Shown here one piece after another: positions 26,974 to 33,995 of a stretch of DNA of 64,000 nt; the first letter of the stretch is position 1; the number at the start of each line of letters is the position of its first letter. Source of the stretch: Terrimonas pollutisoli (GTDB taxonomy: Bacteria; Bacteroidota; Bacteroidia; Chitinophagales; Chitinophagaceae); the NCBI RefSeq assembly GCF_029360765.1, contig NZ_JARKNA010000001.1, positions 682,001 through 746,000 of the forward strand, written 5' to 3'. Made by a program: the position numbers and the translations under genes. The notes beneath the pieces are model-generated. The model saw nothing but the letters and a program-made list of their open reading frames with translations, was not told where the DNA came from and searched no databases.

Positions 26974-27081
26974 ATGAAAGAAAAAATTTATTATGCTTTG
27001 AGTAATAATAGGAAAAGGCTAATGGCTTCCGGTTTTAGTTTGACAGTTTTCCATAAAAGAACGGATCAAAAAACAGGTTGA
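26974..27081 (+). CDS. Putative small peptide 2 (35 aa), missed by the ORF track
   Basis: An ATG at 26974 opens a 35-codon ORF (MKEKIYYALSNNRKRL...TDQKTG) ending in TGA. Its start context AACGTTACTGTTATGAAA (26962-26979) is identical over 18 nt to that of small ORF 1. Shared residues are MK, AL-x-N-x-R and L[ST]VF. The peptide is basic and has no signal peptide or clear membrane segment. It ends 12 nt before structured element B, so the order is peptide, element, response regulator. Function unknown; a peptide signal or an upstream regulatory ORF are both possible. Confidence 0.5.
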   Translation: MKEKIYYALSNNRKRLMASGFSLTVFHKRTDQKTG

Positions 27082-27093
27082 TAACTATAAAAA

Positions 27094-27252
27094 CAGAAAG
27101 TTGATTAGTAAAGGAGAATCATTCAGGGTTTTTCAAAGGATTGGGAATGACTTTTCTGGACGGTTTGGACATTGGATGATGGGGAACGATCTTCCGATAT
27201 AATCAACTTTCTGAGACAAAAATATATCCACACTGTAGTGTGGACAAGAGCA
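27094..27252 (+). ncRNA. Structured element B upstream of orphan response regulator 2
   Basis: CAGAAAGTTGATTA (27094-27107) and TAATCAACTTTCTG (27200-27213) form a perfect 14-bp closing stem. The interior has TTCAGGG, TGGACGGTTT (27157-27166), ATTGGATG (27171-27178) and ATCTTC, as in element A. Then come ACAAAAATATA, a perfect 7-bp hairpin TCCACAC-TGTA-GTGTGGA (27227-27244) and ACAAGAGCA. Relative to A, both flanks of the long stem and the hairpin tip differ in sequence but keep pairing, which is the mark of a conserved RNA fold. It lies about 220 nt before the regulator gene. Confidence 0.6.
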
Positions 27253-27339
27253 CAACTTCTCAATTTAATCTTATCGGCTTTTACGGTGAGAATAGTAAAT
27301 AGACTGTACTAATGCATAGTTATTTTTCGTGTCAATCAG

Positions 27340-27391
27340 AGTAGAAGCCCTACTGGTACTTTCCACAAATTTGAAATCAAGTACTTCTACT
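27340..27391 (+). other. Second conserved hairpin in the leader of regulator 2
   Basis: AGTAGAAG (27340-27347) pairs with CTTCTACT (27384-27391). Inside, GTACTT and AAGTAC offer an alternative stem around TCCACAAATTTG. It corresponds to the AGTAGA/TCTACT hairpin before regulator 1, with a longer arm and loop. Confidence 0.4.
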
Positions 27392-27474
27392 ATGGTATAT
27401 ATTGCAGGAATTTTTCAACTTGCATTCGTAGAACAAATACCAAACCCTATAGCTTTACAAATTTAAATTGATCC

Positions 27475-28149
27475 ATGAAAAACCCAGAATCTAACTCCTT
27501 AATCAAAGTAGCCATTGCTGATGATCATGCTCTTTTCCGTACTGGCGTAAAAACTTCACTGTCAAGCAGGAAAGATATTCAAATGGTCGCAGAAGCCGAG
27601 AACGGCATGCAATTACTAAACCTATTACGCCACATTCAGCCGGATGTAGTTTTGCTGGACATCCAAATGCCAATCATGGATGGTTTAACTACATTGCCGG
27701 AAATAAAGAAACTTTATCCGGGTGTAAAAGTAATTATGCTTTCGATGCATAATGACCATTCGGTTATCTCAAGAATGATGGAAATCGGGGCCAATTCCTA
27801 CCTGACAAAGGAATCAGGATCCGAAATGATCTACGATGCCATCAGAGCCGTATATGAGCAGGATTTCTTTTTCAATGATCTTACTAATAAAGCTTTGTTG
27901 AGCGGCCTTCGTACAAAACGTACAGCCGAATCATCTATGCCACAAGACGTGCAGCTAACGGATAAAGAAATAACTATTTTGAAGTTGATGTGCGACGAAA
28001 AAAGTACAAAAGAAATTGCTGATATAGTAGACCTGAGTCCCCGAACTGTGGAGGCAATCCGTGATAAATTAAAAACAAAGACCGGAACAAAATCTATGGC
28101 AGGCCTGGTAATGTATGCCGTAAAAGCCGGTTTGGTAGAACAAGCATAA
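27475..28149 (+). CDS. Orphan NarL/FixJ-type response regulator 2
   Basis: 224 aa. Receiver with IADDHALF, phospho-Asp in VVLLDIQMPIMDG and Lys in SYLTKESGS. LuxR-type HTH with LTDKEITILKLMCDEKSTKEIADIV and SPRTVEAIRDKLKTKTG. Clearly a paralogue of regulator 1, including the shared ending LVMYA. It has no kinase next to it, and a roughly 380-nt upstream region carrying small ORF 2, element B and a second hairpin. It is followed by a good terminator, so it is probably monocistronic. Confidence 0.92.
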   Translation: MKNPESNSLIKVAIADDHALFRTGVKTSLSSRKDIQMVAEAENGMQLLNLLRHIQPDVVLLDIQMPIMDGLTTLPEIKKLYPGVKVIMLSMHNDHSVISRMMEIGANSYLTKESGSEMIYDAIRAVYEQDFFFNDLTNKALLSGLRTKRTAESSMPQDVQLTDKEITILKLMCDEKSTKEIADIVDLSPRTVEAIRDKLKTKTGTKSMAGLVMYAVKAGLVEQA

Positions 28150-28174
28150 CTGCATCTCTGACTAATTGCTTATA

Positions 28175-28206
28175 GGGTCATCTCTTTTGCGGGATGACCT
28201 TTTTTA
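28175..28206 (+). terminator. Terminator after response regulator 2
   Basis: GGTCATC (28176-28182) pairs with GATGACC (28193-28199), followed by TTTTTT. Confidence 0.88.
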
Positions 28207-28221
28207 TTTTACTTTCAGCCC

Positions 28222-29067
28222 ATGAACTATATATGCCTGAATGGGAAAATTGTAGGAGGTGCAGCTCCTTTATTAATGGCGGATAATAGGAGCTACCGGT
28301 ATGGAGATGGGTTATTTGAGACAATCAAAGTGGTCAATAAAAAAATTTCCTTAGAGTCTTATCACTTTGAAAGACTATTTCAAAGTTTGGCAATGATGCA
28401 CTTTGCAATTCCATCATTGTTTACACCGGATAAAATCAGGAAAGAAATAGTATCGCTGTGTGCAAAGAATAGATGTGATGAGTTGGCCCGGGTGAGATTT
28501 TCGGTTTTTCGGGGAAATGCTGGTATAAACGAAAGCCTCGGCGATTTACAGTATCTTATTGAATGCTGGCCATTAAATGATTCATTCAATTATCTAAACG
28601 AAAATGGCTTAGTCATCGACGTATGCCCCGATACCAGGAAGAGTTGCGATAAGTTTTCAACTATTAAGTCAGCCAATTTTTTGCCATATGTCATGGCGGC
28701 CCTGCATGCAAAAGAGAATCAACTGAATGATGCAATCGTTTTGAATGTACACGGCCGCATCGCTGATAGCTCTGTCGCAAACATTTTTATTGTAAAAGGT
28801 GATAAATTAAAAACACCTTCCTTAAGTGAAGGGTGCGTAAACGGAGTGATGCGAAAATTTTTGCTTGATAATTCTAAGGGAAGCGGGGTGGACCTGGTTA
28901 TTGAAGAAACCGGCTTGTCAGTTGATGATCTCTCCTCGGCAGATGAAGTTTTTTTAACCAATGCTATTTCCGGGATCAAATGGGTAAAGCGATTTAGAGA
29001 TAAAACCTATACCAATAAAATTTCTTCCAGTATTTTTCAAAAACTCCTGGAACCAATTTGGAAATAA
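28222..29067 (+). CDS. Class IV aminotransferase / aminodeoxychorismate lyase-like
   Basis: 281 aa. Fold-type IV PLP enzyme: YRYGDGLFETIKVVN at the N-terminus, the PLP lysine in FSTIKSANFLPYVMAA, and VHGRIADSSVANIFIVKGD with DEVFLTNAISGIKWV near the end. The family includes branched-chain aminotransferase, D-amino acid aminotransferase and 4-amino-4-deoxychorismate lyase (PabC). The short length and FETIKV favour a PabC-like role in folate synthesis, but motifs alone cannot settle it. Confidence 0.82.
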   Translation: MNYICLNGKIVGGAAPLLMADNRSYRYGDGLFETIKVVNKKISLESYHFERLFQSLAMMHFAIPSLFTPDKIRKEIVSLCAKNRCDELARVRFSVFRGNAGINESLGDLQYLIECWPLNDSFNYLNENGLVIDVCPDTRKSCDKFSTIKSANFLPYVMAALHAKENQLNDAIVLNVHGRIADSSVANIFIVKGDKLKTPSLSEGCVNGVMRKFLLDNSKGSGVDLVIEETGLSVDDLSSADEVFLTNAISGIKWVKRFRDKTYTNKISSSIFQKLLEPIWK

Positions 29068-29079
29068 ATAATTCTGGCA

Positions 29080-29919
29080 TCATAGAAATAGTACTTCTTC
29101 ACTACTGCTTCCAGTAATGCCATTTGTTTTTTGGTAGACATTAAAAAGCGTCCAGACCGCTTCCCTGCCATCATTACCCAAATCCAGTGAGTAGTTGTTT
29201 ACATACAAGTCAATATGTTTTCTCATGACTTCTTCGCTCATCTCCTGTGAATGTTGTTTCACAAAATCGCTTATAAACGGATAATTTGAAAAAGCATATT
29301 CAAGGCTTTTTCTGATCAGCTTATTTATTTGCAAGGCTATTGACCTTTTTATAGATTGACTAATGGCGATACCACCTAATGGAACAGGCATTTTAATTTT
29401 TTCCTCCCAATAATTTCCAAGATCCAGCACTTTATGCAGACCTTTTTCCTGGTAGGTAAACCTGTTTTCATGAATTATAACTCCAAGTTCTGCCTCTTCC
29501 ATCAGAACAGCGTTTTCAATAGCAGAAAAAATCATCGGTTTTTTGTTCTTAGCATCGGGGAAAGCAAAACTCAATAATAAATTGGCTGTAGTATTCAAGC
29601 CGGGTATTGCAATGGAACTGGCTGCAATCTTTTTACTGTTGACTTCAGTTTGGTTTTTTGAAATTAAGAGTGGGCCAACTCCTTTTCCCAATGCACTTCC
29701 TGAACTAAGTAGCGTATAATTATCTAACGATTGAAAAAAAGCGGGAAAACTCAATTTAGTAATATCCAGTTTTCCCTCTAAAGCCCATTGGTTGAGTGTT
29801 TCAACATCTTCCAATACTACTTCAAATTCCAGGCCTTCCGTATCAATTTTGTTATTAACTAATGCATCAAAAATAAAAGTATCATTTGGACAGGGAGAAA
29901 AACCAAGCGTCAGTTTCAT
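29080..29919 (-). CDS. mqnD: 1,4-dihydroxy-6-naphthoate synthase (futalosine pathway)
   Basis: 279 aa. The opening LTLGFSPCPNDTFIFDALV is the MqnD signature, and the protein has the periplasmic-binding-like fold typical of this enzyme. It converts cyclic dehypoxanthinyl futalosine to 1,4-dihydroxy-6-naphthoate in menaquinone synthesis. It lies 34 nt after mqnB on the same strand, so the two form a menaquinone unit. mqnA and mqnC are not in the window. Confidence 0.93.
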   Translation of the reverse strand: MKLTLGFSPCPNDTFIFDALVNNKIDTEGLEFEVVLEDVETLNQWALEGKLDITKLSFPAFFQSLDNYTLLSSGSALGKGVGPLLISKNQTEVNSKKIAASSIAIPGLNTTANLLLSFAFPDAKNKKPMIFSAIENAVLMEEAELGVIIHENRFTYQEKGLHKVLDLGNYWEEKIKMPVPLGGIAISQSIKRSIALQINKLIRKSLEYAFSNYPFISDFVKQHSQEMSEEVMRKHIDLYVNNYSLDLGNDGREAVWTLFNVYQKTNGITGSSSEEVLFL

Positions 29920-29953
29920 AGTTGTTCTATGTTATAATTTTCATCAATGTTAA

Positions 29954-30616
29954 TCAGAGCACAGCAATTATTTTTAATAGATCTGCTAATTCAATGTTGA
30001 GGCTGTTAATAGAAGCCTGAAGCTTCCAGTTTTTTTTATTTCTTTCACCGACATAGTTGGACACACTCCTGAGTTGAATGAATTCAATTTTTTCCATCAA
30101 ACACACATGATGGAGAGCCGCTCCCTCCATAGATTCCAATACCGGATCAAAACTTTCTTCGTAAAATTTAATTCGCCTTTTTTGGGTGCTTATTTCATTT
30201 ACTGATATTGCTTTCACTTTCTTAAGCTTTGTTTTTTTAAAAGCCTCGCTTTTATTAACGAGCCATCCGCGGGTATGCGGGTAGTGATCAGGAGGTACAA
30301 GACCTGAATCAAACAAACTTCTGAATTCATTTTTTTCCATTACCCCGAGATCAGCAATCCTGTCTTGCCTGATAGTAAAAACCGAAGCCAAAGGAATGTT
30401 TCTGTCAAAGCAACCGGCAACACCTGCCTGTATAACAATATCAGGTCGTTTAAGGTTTATTTGTTTGGTAATTGAGTAGGTACTTGCAGTCAAGCCTATA
30501 CCCGTTATTAAAATGTCCAGATCATGCTTGCCGGGAAATTGATTGTTTGAATTCCTGTAAGATTCAATAAAAGGCGAAATCTCAAAACTCGTGGCGGCTA
30601 CCAATAAACAGGTCAT
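29954..30616 (-). CDS. mqnB: Futalosine hydrolase
   Basis: The start is set at the ATG at 30616 (MTCLLVAATSFEISPF), 220 aa. The track start 111 nt upstream would run into the Hcp-like gene. Nucleosidase-phosphorylase fold: ITGIGLTASTYSITKQI, QAGVAGCF and the purine-binding SMEGAALHHVC. It removes hypoxanthine from futalosine. Together with mqnD it shows the organism makes menaquinone by the futalosine route. Confidence 0.9.
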   Translation of the reverse strand: MTCLLVAATSFEISPFIESYRNSNNQFPGKHDLDILITGIGLTASTYSITKQINLKRPDIVIQAGVAGCFDRNIPLASVFTIRQDRIADLGVMEKNEFRSLFDSGLVPPDHYPHTRGWLVNKSEAFKKTKLKKVKAISVNEISTQKRRIKFYEESFDPVLESMEGAALHHVCLMEKIEFIQLRSVSNYVGERNKKNWKLQASINSLNIELADLLKIIAVL

Positions 30617-30677
30617 GATAACAAAAATGCCAGTTTGATTCAACTGGCAGGGCAAAGGTATTGATAAATTAATATGC

Positions 30678-31211
30678 TTAGCGTGGCAAATTATCCTGTA
30701 CGATAACTCCCGATCTTTTATGGTCAACTACGATTTCACGGAAACTAAATTCTATTTCATCATACAGTATGGTATTTCCTGGAACATTAAATTTTTCATT
30801 CTTAACGGAGCCTGAGAATTGTTTGAAGCCGCTAATATTTACGTTTCTTAAAGTAATGACATAATCTAATGTTTGAACGCCTGTTCTGTCCTGTTTATAA
30901 AACTCAATAGCCACATCTTTGATCATCCGGCCCATATAGAAGTTTTGAAAAAGTACAGGACTGGCGGCTCCCGATTGCTTAAGTATTATCACAGGTTTAT
31001 AACTGCGTTTGCCTGCGGCCATTCCACCACCTGTTGCGATTGCTTGCGGAGAAGTGCCTTCCAATATAAACGCTAATAGCTCTGTTTTATCTTTGAACTT
31101 AGCGGCCAGGCTTTCTCCGGGAACACCATCTATCTTCATCACCATATTTTGAGCAGTAGTAATGCCTGCCATGATGAGTAACAGGATAAGCAGTGAGCAG
31201 GTTCTTTTCAT
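30678..31211 (-). CDS. Secreted Hcp-like protein (T6SS Hcp family fold)
   Basis: Start set at the ATG at 31211 (MKRTCSLLILLLIMAGITTAQ), 177 aa; the track's TTG adds two codons. A Sec signal peptide is followed by NMVMKIDGVPGESLAAKF, then PVIILKQSGAASPVLFQNFYMGRMIKDVAIEFYK and LDYVITLRNVNISGFKQF. These match the Hcp tube-protein family, whose members usually begin with a similar MxxKIDGxxGES and have no signal peptide. No other T6SS gene is in the window. With an N-terminal signal it is more likely a periplasmic or surface protein of Hcp fold than a T6SS tube. It sits upstream of mqnB (61-nt gap). Confidence 0.72.
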   Translation of the reverse strand: MKRTCSLLILLLIMAGITTAQNMVMKIDGVPGESLAAKFKDKTELLAFILEGTSPQAIATGGGMAAGKRSYKPVIILKQSGAASPVLFQNFYMGRMIKDVAIEFYKQDRTGVQTLDYVITLRNVNISGFKQFSGSVKNEKFNVPGNTILYDEIEFSFREIVVDHKRSGVIVQDNLPR

Positions 31212-31288
31212 ATACAAGGTATTTTTATACTGCCAAATTAGGATAAACTCAAGCTTTCTAATCGAACTTTCTGAAAGTCAAATTCGCT

Positions 31289-31296
31289 TACCTTTG
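31289..31296 (+). promoter_or_regulatory. -7 element TACCTTTG for the pterin operon
   Basis: TACCTTTG matches TAnnTTTG, and TTTC at 31268 lies 17 nt upstream as a degenerate -33. It is about 70 nt before the first PTPS gene. Confidence 0.5.
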
Positions 31297-31367
31297 CGCC
31301 TGCCTGCCAAATGGCTGGCCTCATCCATTCCTCCGCCCAATGCTGAGAGGAAAATAATAAGTGAAGC

Positions 31368-31778
31368 ATGGTTTACTTAACAAGAAACGAACATTTCAAC
31401 GCCGCACACAAGCTTTATAATCCAGCCTGGAGCTATGAGAAGAATGAGGAGGTGTTTGGCAAATGTGCCAACGAAAACTGGCATGGTCACAATTATGATT
31501 TGCATGTAACGGTTAAGGGCGATCCGGATCCTGATACCGGTTTCGTGTTTGACGTAAAAAAACTCAGCAACATTATCAGGGATCATGTGATAGAAAAAGT
31601 GGACCATCGCAACCTAAATGTGGATGTGGAGTTTATGAAGGGAAAAATGTGCAGTACTGAAAACCTCGCCATTGCAATCTGGGAGCAATTAACCCCGCAT
31701 TTGCCGCAGACAATAAAACTTCATTGCATACGGCTGTATGAAACCCCACGTATTTATGTAGAGTATTTCGGGGATTAA
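31368..31778 (+). CDS. 6-pyruvoyl-tetrahydropterin synthase homologue, copy 1
   Basis: 136 aa. Zinc ligands lie in NEHFNAAHKLYNP and WHGHNY, the catalytic Cys in FGKCANENWHGH, the Asp-His pair in KVDHRNLNVDV, and the substrate Glu in LYETPRIYVEY. Cys and HGH are five residues apart (C-x5-HGH), as in animal PTPS, not three as in QueD. That favours conversion of dihydroneopterin triphosphate to 6-pyruvoyl-tetrahydropterin, the biopterin branch. It is followed by a second copy and folE. Confidence 0.87.
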   Translation: MVYLTRNEHFNAAHKLYNPAWSYEKNEEVFGKCANENWHGHNYDLHVTVKGDPDPDTGFVFDVKKLSNIIRDHVIEKVDHRNLNVDVEFMKGKMCSTENLAIAIWEQLTPHLPQTIKLHCIRLYETPRIYVEYFGD

Positions 31779-31841
31779 TGGGTAACTCAACTTTTGCATA
31801 GTTGAAACGTTACCCTATATGTAATTTCGTAAATTGAAAGT

Positions 31842-32255
31842 ATGAGCAACAAGGTAGCTGTTTTCCGAAGGGAGCATTTCAATGCAGCGCATCGGCTATA
31901 CAATCCCGGATGGGATGACGCTACCAATGACCAGGTGTTTGGAAAATGTGCGTTGCCTAATTATCATGGCCATAACTACGAACTGGAAGTAAAAGTGGTA
32001 GGGGAGCCAGATGCTGACACTGGCTATGTGATGGACATGAAAACACTTTCTGACCTGATAAAAAGAGAAATACATTCCCGTTTTGATCACAAAAACCTTA
32101 ACCTCGATACAGAAGAATTCAAAAATCTTAATCCAACAGCTGAAAATATTGTAATTATTATTTACCGGTTATTGCGTCCGCATATTGATAAAAAAATGGA
32201 CTTGCAGGTAAGGTTATATGAAACTCCCAGGAATTTTGTTGAATACCCGGCATAA
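31842..32255 (+). CDS. 6-pyruvoyl-tetrahydropterin synthase homologue, copy 2
   Basis: 137 aa, a paralogue of the preceding gene 63 nt upstream. All key residues are kept: EHFNAAHRLYNP, GKCALPNYHGHNYEL, RFDHKNLNLD and LYETPRNFVEY. Both copies look active, so they may form a heteromer or have divided roles (for example a biopterin and a queuosine or folate branch). It lies 43 nt before folE. Confidence 0.87.
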   Translation: MSNKVAVFRREHFNAAHRLYNPGWDDATNDQVFGKCALPNYHGHNYELEVKVVGEPDADTGYVMDMKTLSDLIKREIHSRFDHKNLNLDTEEFKNLNPTAENIVIIIYRLLRPHIDKKMDLQVRLYETPRNFVEYPA

Positions 32256-32298
32256 ATAATGTTGCTGTATTTTCATAAAATAAGTTCAAACCAGCAAT

Positions 32299-32901
32299 AT
32301 GGCATATAAAAGAACAGAACATTACGACGAGGAAACAACTTCAGGTTTGATAGATAGCTACCGCAAAGTTTTAGGTTTTCTTGGTGAAGATCCCCAGCGT
32401 GAAGGTCTTCATAAAACCCCTGAACGATTGGCCAAGGCCATGCAGTATATGACCCAGGGCTATCAGTCCGATGCCCGTGCTATTCTCAACTCAGCTAAAT
32501 TTCATGAGCCAATCAGCGAAATGATTGTGGTCAAGGATATTGAGATATATAGCATGTGCGAACATCATATGCTTCCTTTTTTTGGAAGGGCGCATGTAGC
32601 CTATATACCCAATGGATGGATCACGGGTCTGAGCAAGGTAGCAAGGGTAGTGGATGTATATGCACGACGTTTGCAAGTGCAGGAACGGCTCACCGTTGAG
32701 GTCATGAATGCGATCAAAGAAACGCTTAACCCGCTGGGGGTGGCCGTTGTTATTGAGGCCCAGCATTTGTGTATGATGATGAGAGGAGTTCAAAAACAGA
32801 ATTCTGTGACCACTACCTCGGCATTTGATGGGGAATTTCAAAAAAATTCAACCCGTACAGAATTTTTGAAGCTTGTTTCATCCGATCTCAGTCGCAGATA
32901 A
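32299..32901 (+). CDS. folE: GTP cyclohydrolase I
   Basis: 200 aa. Zn-binding and catalytic residues lie in [23 protein letters not shown] and [14 protein letters not shown]. It makes dihydroneopterin triphosphate from GTP, the substrate of the two PTPS proteins encoded upstream. The three genes form a compact pterin operon closed by a strong terminator. Confidence 0.96.
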   Translation: MAYKRTEHYDEETTSGLIDSYRKVLGFLGEDPQREGLHKTPERLAKAMQYMTQGYQSDARAILNSAKFHEPISEMIVVKDIEIYSMCEHHMLPFFGRAHVAYIPNGWITGLSKVARVVDVYARRLQVQERLTVEVMNAIKETLNPLGVAVVIEAQHLCMMMRGVQKQNSVTTTSAFDGEFQKNSTRTEFLKLVSSDLSRR

Positions 32902-32950
32902 AAGGGATGACTTCGGGTTTAATAGTTTTATTGGAAATACCTGGTTATTG

Positions 32951-32997
32951 TGCCACAAAGATTTTTTTTCTTAAAACCTTTGTGGCATTTTTGTTTT
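32951..32997 (+). terminator. Terminator of the PTPS-folE operon
   Basis: TGCCACAAAG (32951-32960) pairs with CTTTGTGGCA (32978-32987), followed by TTTTTGTTTT. Confidence 0.9.
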
Positions 32998-33012
32998 AAT
33001 AACTACCTTAAT

Positions 33013-33918
33013 ATGAAGCATGCATATGTCTTTCCCGGTCAGGGCTCACAGTTTCCAGGAATGGCCAGGGAGCATTATAACAACAGTGTTTTTGCTAAAA
33101 AATTATTTGAACAGGCTAATGAAGTGTTGGGCTTTCGCATTTCTGATATCATGTTTGATGGTAGCGAGGAAGATCTGAAACAAACAAACGTAACCCAACC
33201 GGCAGTTTTTTTACATTCGATTATTGCTTTTAAAAGTATTGATCCTTCGACTGGCTCAGGATCTAAGCCGGATATGGTAGCCGGTCATTCGTTGGGAGAG
33301 TTTTCTGCATTGGTGGCTAATGGTGTTTTGAGTTTTGATAGCGCCTTACAATTGGTAGCCATCCGGGCTAAAGCTATGCAACGGGCTTGTGAATTAAATC
33401 CCTCCACGATGGCAGCTATACTTGGGCTTGCTGATGACAAAGTAGAAGCGATTTGTGCAGAAGTTCAAAAAGAAACTGGCGAGGTGGTTGTTGCTGCAAA
33501 TTATAATTGTCCGGGTCAGTTGGTAATAAGCGGTTCAATAAAGGGAGTAGAAATAGCCTGCGAAAGAATGAAAGCCGCAGGAGCAAAAAGAGCATTGGTT
33601 TTGCCTGTTGGCGGCGCATTTCATTCCTCGTTAATGGAGCCAGCAAAAGAAGAACTACAAGCAGCTATTGAATCAACAGATTTTCACAATCCAACCTGTT
33701 CGGTTTATCAAAACGTGGCGGCAAAAGCTGTATTTGACAAAGAAGAAATAAAGCAAAACCTGATCGATCAACTCACTGGTCCTGTCAGATGGACGCAAAG
33801 TGTTCAATCAATGATTGCAGACGGAGCTTCAAAATTCACCGAAGCGGGGCCTGGAAAGGTATTGCAGGGGTTGGTGATGAAAATTGATAAAACAATGGAA
33901 GTGGATGGTGTTAGTTAA
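33013..33918 (+). CDS. fabD: Malonyl-CoA:ACP transacylase, with an in-frame repeat insert
   Basis: Start set at the ATG at 33013 (MKHAYVFPGQGSQFPG), 301 aa; the track start lies within the upstream terminator. The catalytic Ser is in GHSLGEFSAL, and the C-terminal VGGAFHSSLM has the active His. It loads malonyl groups on ACP for fatty acid synthesis. Between FLHSIIAFKS and KPDMVAGHSLG there is an extra segment (about IDPSTGSGS). It is encoded by a palindrome-like repeat GATCCTTCGACTGG...AGGATC, which looks like an in-frame repeat insertion on a surface loop just before the nucleophile motif. The rest of the protein is intact and likely active. Confidence 0.94.
   Translation: MKHAYVFPGQGSQFPGMAREHYNNSVFAKKLFEQANEVLGFRISDIMFDGSEEDLKQTNVTQPAVFLHSIIAFKSIDPSTGSGSKPDMVAGHSLGEFSALVANGVLSFDSALQLVAIRAKAMQRACELNPSTMAAILGLADDKVEAICAEVQKETGEVVVAANYNCPGQLVISGSIKGVEIACERMKAAGAKRALVLPVGGAFHSSLMEPAKEELQAAIESTDFHNPTCSVYQNVAAKAVFDKEEIKQNLIDQLTGPVRWTQSVQSMIADGASKFTEAGPGKVLQGLVMKIDKTMEVDGVS
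33241..33263 (+). repeat. Short dispersed repeat inserted in fabD
   Basis: GATCCTTCGACTGGCTCAGGATC has 6-bp inverted ends (GATCCT/AGGATC). I remember this type of sequence as an abundant intergenic repeat in Bacteroidota. Here it sits in a coding frame and adds about eight residues. Confidence 0.6.
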
Positions 33919-33995
33919 TGTGAAAATGTGGCGATGTGAAGATGTTGGCCATGCGACCGGTATTTTTCACATTTCCACACTTTCATATTTCCACT
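33919..33995. repeat. Imperfect inverted repeat between fabD and the GNAT gene
   Basis: The stretch has a left part of GTGAAAATGTGG/GATGTGAAGATG units and a right part of CACATTTCCACACTTTCATATTTCCAC, roughly complementary. It separates converging genes and may act as a long weak terminator stem. Low-complexity TGTGAAAATG arrays of this kind are common between Bacteroidota genes. Confidence 0.45.

Noticed and set aside
25055-27252. Elements A and B as a simple recent segmental duplication or insertion element ends
   Set aside because: The similarity is patchy and follows pairing and short blocks, the flanks are unrelated, and there are no target-site duplications or transposase remnants.
30678-31211. 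Evidence of a type VI secretion locus
   Set aside because: Only one Hcp-like gene, with a Sec signal, and no sheath, baseplate or ATPase genes around it.
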